From Geosiphon pyriformis (lineage: Eukaryota; Glomeromycota; Glomeromycetes; Archaeosporales; Geosiphonaceae): a stretch of 64,000 nucleotides of DNA. Under the pieces are notes generated by a model. The model saw only the letters and a list, made by a program, of their open reading frames with translations. It was not told where the DNA came from and did not search any database. Each line of letters starts with the position of its first letter. The stretch's first letter is position 1. Position numbers and translations under genes: made by a program. The DNA lies in the NCBI GenBank assembly GCA_016748015.1, contig JAAOMT010000515.1, positions 355,249 to 419,248 of the forward strand, given 5' to 3'. This document shows, piece after piece, positions 58,961-64,000 of this stretch.

Positions 58961-59341
58961 TATTAAAAACCTGAAACCAAAATGAAAAATTTTTCAGGGA
59001 TAACTTTGGAAAAAGGACAACTCCTTACAAATATATAGACGGGCAAGGGAAATGTAGGATTTATATTAACATGATGAAAAAAAGATTGAGACAAGAAAGA
59101 AGAAATATAAATGGTTGATAGATTTCAGCGAAGAAAAATGGTAGGCATCAGGAAGGCGAGCACTTCTTTTCATAATCTCTGTGTACATAAAAATATTTGA
59201 AAAATATAAAAATTACATTTTCAAATTTTAGCTCTTTTGATAAGAGCAAAATATTAAGATTTTCATAAAGAAATTTTACAAATTTTCTTTTTTTATATTA
59301 ATTTTAAATTTTTTTTCATAAAGTAATTTTTATCCACAACA
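58961..59341. other. Divergent intergenic region
   Basis: About 380 bp between the tentative minus-strand gene and the receiver-domain gene. It should hold both promoters. No specific site stands out. Confidence 0.4.
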
Positions 59342-59870
59342 ATGCCATCTCCACTCAAAGTTCTTATTATCGACGATAACGATATCAACCTACAAATTCT
59401 TTCTCGTATCCTCTCGAAACATTTTTCCCATTTGATTCAAACAACCTTCACTTCAACCAGTGGTATTTTGGCCTTAGACATATTATCTAAAAATGAATTT
59501 GATCTCATCTTTTGCGATATTGAGATGCCAATGTTAAATGGGGTTGAAACTACAATTGAGATCCGACGAGGTAATAATGGTGAGAATGGGTACAAAATTC
59601 TGGAACGAAATCGTAATGTGCCTATCATTGCTGTTACGACGAAAGATAAGGAGTGTGATCGAAAAGAGTATGCTAAAGCTGGAATGGTGAGTAAAAAAAT
59701 TTCATTTCAATTTTTCTTTAAAATAGTTTTGATATATCAATTTTCCTTGATTCATTTAGGACGCATGCGTAGGAAAACCAATTTGTCTGGACGAATTGAA
59801 AACGGCGATTGAATTAGTGACTGGTGGTATCGTTGATGTCGAAAATCGAGGAGATTTTCTCAGTGACTGA
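59342..59870 (+). CDS. Stand-alone response-regulator receiver protein
   Basis: Exons 59342-59686 and 59760-59870 encode 151 residues forming one CheY-like receiver domain and nothing else. Seen: KVLIIDDNDINLQILSRIL with the acidic pocket, the phospho-acceptor Asp in DLIFCDIEMPMLNGVETT, the switch Thr in IIAVTTKD and the conserved Lys in CVGKPICLDEL, which lies in the second exon. All key residues are present. Receivers take phosphate from a hybrid histidine kinase, through a phosphotransfer protein in fungi. Lacking an output domain, it may work by binding a partner, or act as a phosphate sink, as Skn7/Ssk1-type relays do through other domains. A 15-residue insertion rich in Asn/Gly sits before the Thr strand. 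Confidence 0.9.
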
Positions 59871-60407
59871 TTTGGGACATCTTCCATTTATAATTTTAAT
59901 GGTGCAGCCGACAAAAAAACCTTTCATCATCTTAAGCCTTTTAACGTAATGTAATAAAACTAGAAAATAAAAATATGATCTCAAGCCGAATTTTCTAATC
60001 CCCCTAGTTTATTTTTTCTTTTTATGCGATTTGGGTAACTTTGTTTTTCGATCAATCTAAAGAAATTAACTTCTCGTCACTCTTTTTTATTGAAAACACA
60101 TTCGAACTCATCAAATAAAATACTTTCTTGCCCCATTTTCTTTCGAAAGCACAATTTCAAAGCTAAAGAAAAGACTCTTAAATAGTGGGTGTAAAAGTTG
60201 TTACGATACTGGTAATTTTGCTTGAAACCAAAATGATCATTAAATTTCAAATTTGCATTAAAAGGAATCAATTATGCACAGGTTTCAGAGGAGGAAATCG
60301 AACCAAATAATTTAAACAGTTTCAACTTTTGCTTTAGATTTATTTACGTATGATTACGTTATTTATCTTGGAACAAGGCTGCAAACAATTCGAGCCCTAT
60401 CACAAGT
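59871..60407. other. Intergenic, convergent 3' ends
   Basis: AT-rich spacer. A reverse-strand frame at 60077-60271 shows no domain. Nothing else seen. Confidence 0.4.
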
Positions 60408-60990
60408 TTAAATGTTTAAAATTGTATCAGGTATAGTTACAAATAAGAATTTTTGGAATATTATCTTTATAATCAGCCTAATTATAAAAAAGCTTGTTAA
60501 AAGAAAAAGGTTGAATAAAAGCAGAAAGAAAGAGAAATAGATCGGCTTGAAAAAATTCAAAGGCAGCATGTTACTCAAGAAATTTGCTTTTTTGTTGTTT
60601 TCCAATAATGGACATGCATGAAGAACATGAATGACGGGGAATTCAGTTTGACATGTCACCCAAGTTTTTTTTTGAATTCTATAATACTTACCTGATATGA
60701 ATATGTCTTTTACCATGTGTAAATATCCAATCAATCATAAAACCTAAGGGAATCGCTGCAAAATTACGCTTAATAGTTCTCAAATCTCACATGCATAGTG
60801 TTACTTTTACCTTAAAATTTCCCCTGGCGAAAAATTTAGATACTGTAAACTTGAATACCACGTGTATTAGAGAGAGATCATACAAGATGTAAATATTCAT
60901 TATCATAGGCACTGTAAGCGAAAGCTTTTTTGAAATTTGATCGGTTTCTGAAAGACATTCTGCTATCGATTCTATAATGATTGTATTCAT
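60408..60990 (-). CDS. Tentative three-exon gene, unrecognised
   Basis: Three frames join in phase across canonical sites: 60990-60811 (ending AAG before GTAAAA), 60768-60692 (ending AG before GTAAGT) and 60477-60408. The product would be 108 residues. The middle exon, RNFAAIPLGFMIDWIFTHGK, is the most protein-like part; the first exon holds IAECLSETDQISKKLSLTVP and a hydrophobic stretch. An acceptor at 61015 would extend the first exon in frame with EFGFEAFG, so the true start may lie further upstream. The function is not recognised. Another frame over the first exon is equally open, so this is a weak call. Confidence 0.28.
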
Positions 60991-61390
60991 GCCAAATGCT
61001 TCGAACCCAAATTCCTAATTCATTATAAATTGTGAATTCTTGGATTAAGAAAAGAAAGTAATTTTTAAAATTATATAAGAAAAGGATGGAATACTTTGAG
61101 TTCAATCTTTATTTAAGATTAATATATCGATAATGATAAAAATAAATTATCATATGGCTATTTATTTATACACACAATTGTGGTCTCGGTGCTTCAAAAC
61201 TTTTTTAAAAAATAAATGAAAATGTTTTTGGTTATGCTAAAATTTACTTTACAAAACTAGAAAGGTTTGAAAAATGTCAGTTATTGGAGAAAAGTATCTA
61301 TTTACAAATTTAGTATTTCGAATAATAATATTTTTTCAATCCATTTTACTCCCCAAAAAACTCCAGTTCAATTTTTGTATCACCCTCGAA
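60991..61390. other. Intergenic
   Basis: AT-rich. A plus-strand frame at 61274-61465 is partly the antisense of the NAD(P)-binding gene. No independent feature supported. Confidence 0.4.
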
Positions 61391-62235
61391 CTATGTATAC
61401 AATTTAACTTCTCTTTTCATCGACGAAGCTCGTTTAACAAAAATTCCAATACTGATTTCTTGTAAAATAAAATGTGCGACATCAGCTCTTGAAATTTCTT
61501 TCGATGAAATTTCATCCACGCTTAAAAAGTATCTTTTGGTCAATTTTCCATTACTCAAACTTCCTACATGTATTATTGTCCAATCTAGATAATCTGAGTT
61601 ATCTCTAATTAATTTCTCTTGAAGTTCTTTATCCTTATGAACTTTACTAGCTAACAATCTTGTGATAAAACCATCAACTCTTCGAATACCGTGACATCGA
61701 ACGATAATTAATCGTTTCACTCCCAGCTTCAACATACTATCATTAATCAAACCCTGAGATCGAGAATTTAGATCAGTGTTTCGGGTCCATAATTTTCGTG
61801 GCGACAAACAATTTATTACTACATCTTTATCTTCAATAACTTTATCCAAATCGGTGGGGGATAGGACAGAGCCGACGAATATAACCAGGTTTGGGTTTCG
61901 GAGTTCTTGACGGGTGAATGGAAGTTTATAATCATTTCGTACTAATGCAGTGACATGATATGAAGATTCAAGGGCTTGTCGAACGACATGGCTCCCTAGG
62001 CGACCACTTGCTCCTAGAACTAAAAAAAATGGTGCGAAAAAAATGTTTTGAGTGGAAGATTTATAAAAATCAAAAGTTTTTAAAAAACAGTAGAAAGAAA
62101 TATCAAACTCTCACCAAGAATATGCTGACCACGCATTATATTAGGCAAATATTCTTCAACCCTTGAAAATCTTAATGGATTAAATGGCTCCAAGCATAGA
62201 GCTTGCGGTGAAAAACATCTAAACATATCAATCAT
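61391..62235 (-). CDS. NAD(P)-binding Rossmann protein (NmrA/atypical SDR type), copy 2
   Basis: Exons 62235-62115 and 62019-61391 encode 249 residues. The intron sits at exactly the same codon and phase as in copy 1 (42.7 kb), just inside the Rossmann motif QHILVLGASGRLGSHVVRQA. It has VTALVRND, DKVIEDKDVVINCLSPR, KRLIIVRCHGIR, LDWTIIHVGSLSN and SRADVAHFILQEI in the same order. The N-terminal 30 residues have diverged: copy 1 has Ser/Thr repeats, this copy MIDMFRCFSPQALC. The C-terminus is also different and slightly longer. No Y-x-x-x-K pair. Both copies seem functional, so this is a recent duplication with orientation reversed. Role probably dehydrogenase-like or redox sensing; unproven. 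Confidence 0.87.
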
Positions 62236-64000
62236 ATCAGATTTGACTGGTTGTTTTGAAGCTTGGATTAAAATAGTTATATAAAATGGATTTAGAAATT
62301 TTTTGCTAAAATCAAAGTAATAAAATTATGTTTTTTATTTTTAAATCATTAAAATGCAAGTTTTTTATTTAAATAAGAAAAAGTTGTAAAATTTTAGTGA
62401 AATTGAATAAAATTGAAGTATATATATATATCGAAAAGTCAGATTTTGAACTGGGAACCTGTTTATCAATTTTCGGGAAATTATTTTGTATAGCATAAAT
62501 GATCAAGATTATAACATTGTTTAAATATTATTATAAAGTTAAAGGTGATTATGAAATTGATTTTCTTTTACTATTTCTTGATACATGACATTTAGAAACT
62601 TTTAATTGCAGAGGGTTTTCGATCATTGTAATAGCGGCTAAAATGATTTTTTTTTAATTTATTATCCCTTTTTACCAGATTGGTTGAATATATTGATAAC
62701 CATATTTGTGACAAGTAGATTATGTCAGGTATTTCATGAATTATTAATGTACATGTATATCGGAAAATTAATTTAATTTTGAAAATTAAAAATTTTTACC
62801 ATACTCATTTGCGCCCCGTTAGACCCTGTTATCAAAATATGGATATTAAAAATCGTGTATATCAGTTAAAAAAATATTCCTTGCTAATTTTTCTACTTTG
62901 GAGCGACAATTATTCCTTTTTTTGATCAATATCGTTTTCTATTATTTAAGCAAGAATTTAAACCAATAAGAGCCGGAATATTGTGATTTTCTGATGATAT
63001 TAAGAAAGATTTATGCACATTCTATGAACTCATCAACATTTTAATTTTAAAGTTGCAATAAATATTTCATTTTAAATTTTTATTCATGAGAGATTTTTCC
63101 TCTCTTTTAGCCATAATTAAATTTTTCATTTGCAAGTATTCTCGATAAGGTAGCTCATAATTCTAAGATCTTAGCAAGATTTATCAGAAAAATCGTCAAT
63201 TTTCAATGCCTATTTCAAACAGGTATTTGATATATAAGCTGAAAAGTAGATAATCAAAATTAAGAAAGCAATTGTTCTATAAAATTATTCCTCAAAAAGA
63301 TTAAGTAAAAAAATCTTCCCTGCAAAAATATATCATATTTAATTAATCCATAAAAAGTTATGATTGCATCTGTTACCAAAATTTGGAGAAATCTACATAG
63401 TTTTTTCTATATTGGATGGTAATCTGAATGCGATAAAATGTTTGTAAAATCAAAAAGATTGAGTTTTTAATGAGAGGAAATCTAGCATTTTCAATCTTAG
63501 GTTTCAATTTTTTTAATAATCTTCCGTTCTGCATATTCATTTCACAGATGTGAAAACCCTATCCACAAATTACTCAATAGGTTCAATCGAATTACTTCAA
63601 ATATTAATAAAAATTTGATTTATATTAAATGCATTTCTCTATTTTTTTTTTGCGATTCAAAACACAAGATCTTGCAGAAAGAGACATAAGAGGTCATTTC
63701 TTAAACGCATTATTAGATAAGAATTACTCGGGTCAAAAACTCCTAAAAATTTTACTTAGTTTGGTAATTTGGCTTGCATTTCTTTGTTGTCAAAGAGTTT
63801 TTGAGTGAAACGTCTGAAAATTGAGCACATAATTTGTGACCGTTAATGTTTTCTGTAACCAAAAATTGTGATAATAAAAAAATTTTGTATAACCTGGTCA
63901 ATTATAGCTTCAAGTTAGACGATTTAACTGCAAGAATTCAACAGTGAGGAGTACAAAAGCATATGCGATAGAAAAAAATGCCAAGTGATATAATATTTTT
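62236..64000. other. Right-end intergenic region
   Basis: AT-rich, with a short (TA)n near 62420-62432. One ATG-started frame of 59 codons (63629-63808, with LAERDIRGHFLNALLDKN and a hydrophobic end) is noted but not supported enough to call. No exon of a flanking gene is recognised at the edge. Confidence 0.4.

Noticed and set aside
63629-63808. 59-codon frame with hydrophobic C-terminus
   Set aside because: No domain, no splice partner, and near chance length for this composition.

Overview
This is a gene-sparse, very AT-rich piece of nuclear DNA from an early-diverging fungus. Most genes are split by short GT-AG introns of about 40-150 nt, and intergenic DNA is full of (AAT)n, (TA)n, (TATG)n and (TTATTG)n microsatellites. 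A Pho84-type phosphate transporter, class 3 lipase-like genes, Sel1 repeats, a Tc1/mariner element and very low GC together fit an arbuscular mycorrhizal fungus (Glomeromycotina). That placement is inference, not proof.

Layout. 0-3.2 kb: the 3' part of a phosphate:H+ symporter and a small Myb/SANT protein. 3.2-6.4 kb: AT-rich DNA with a decayed HMG-box-like fragment. 6.4-8.0 kb (-): a mitochondrial-type tRNA m1A58 methyltransferase with a 12-nt exon. 10.3 kb: a Sel1-repeat protein. 15.5 kb: a secreted double-psi beta-barrel protein. 16.8-18.2 kb (-): a class 3 lipase-like protein lacking the catalytic Ser and His. 19.9-20.8 kb: a C2-domain protein with a probable 6-nt exon. 20.8-28.6 kb: a gene desert. 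28.6-30.1 kb: an aquaporin with NPL/NPV boxes. 33.4-35.6 kb: an intact Tc1/mariner element inside a (TATG)n tract, with a duplicated right end and a second decayed Tc1 element beside it. 36.1-41.3 kb: a DJ-1/PfpI protein, a second lipase-like protein lacking its nucleophile, and a DUF924 protein, all on +. 42.7 kb and 61.4-62.2 kb: two close NAD(P)-binding paralogues in opposite orientation. 46.0-47.1 kb (-): ARL1, in eight coding exons including ones of 4, 15 and 16 nt. 47.7-52.6 kb: a secreted Asn/Gly-block protein, a tiny gene whose intron is a hairpin, an unknown nuclear-type protein and a small secreted protein. 52.6-58.5 kb: a second desert, about 85% AT in its core, with one GC-richer relic. 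58.5-61.0 kb: two tentative small split genes around a stand-alone response-regulator receiver.

The genes form no operon or single pathway. The strongest themes are three. First, two paralogous lipase-fold proteins 20 kb apart share exon structure and have both lost the serine nucleophile. Second, several conserved proteins can only be read correctly if exons of 4-16 nt are spliced in. Third, a microsatellite appears to have received two TA-targeting transposons. Exon joins were made by reading frames and splice signals by eye; no alignment, RNA or database search was available.
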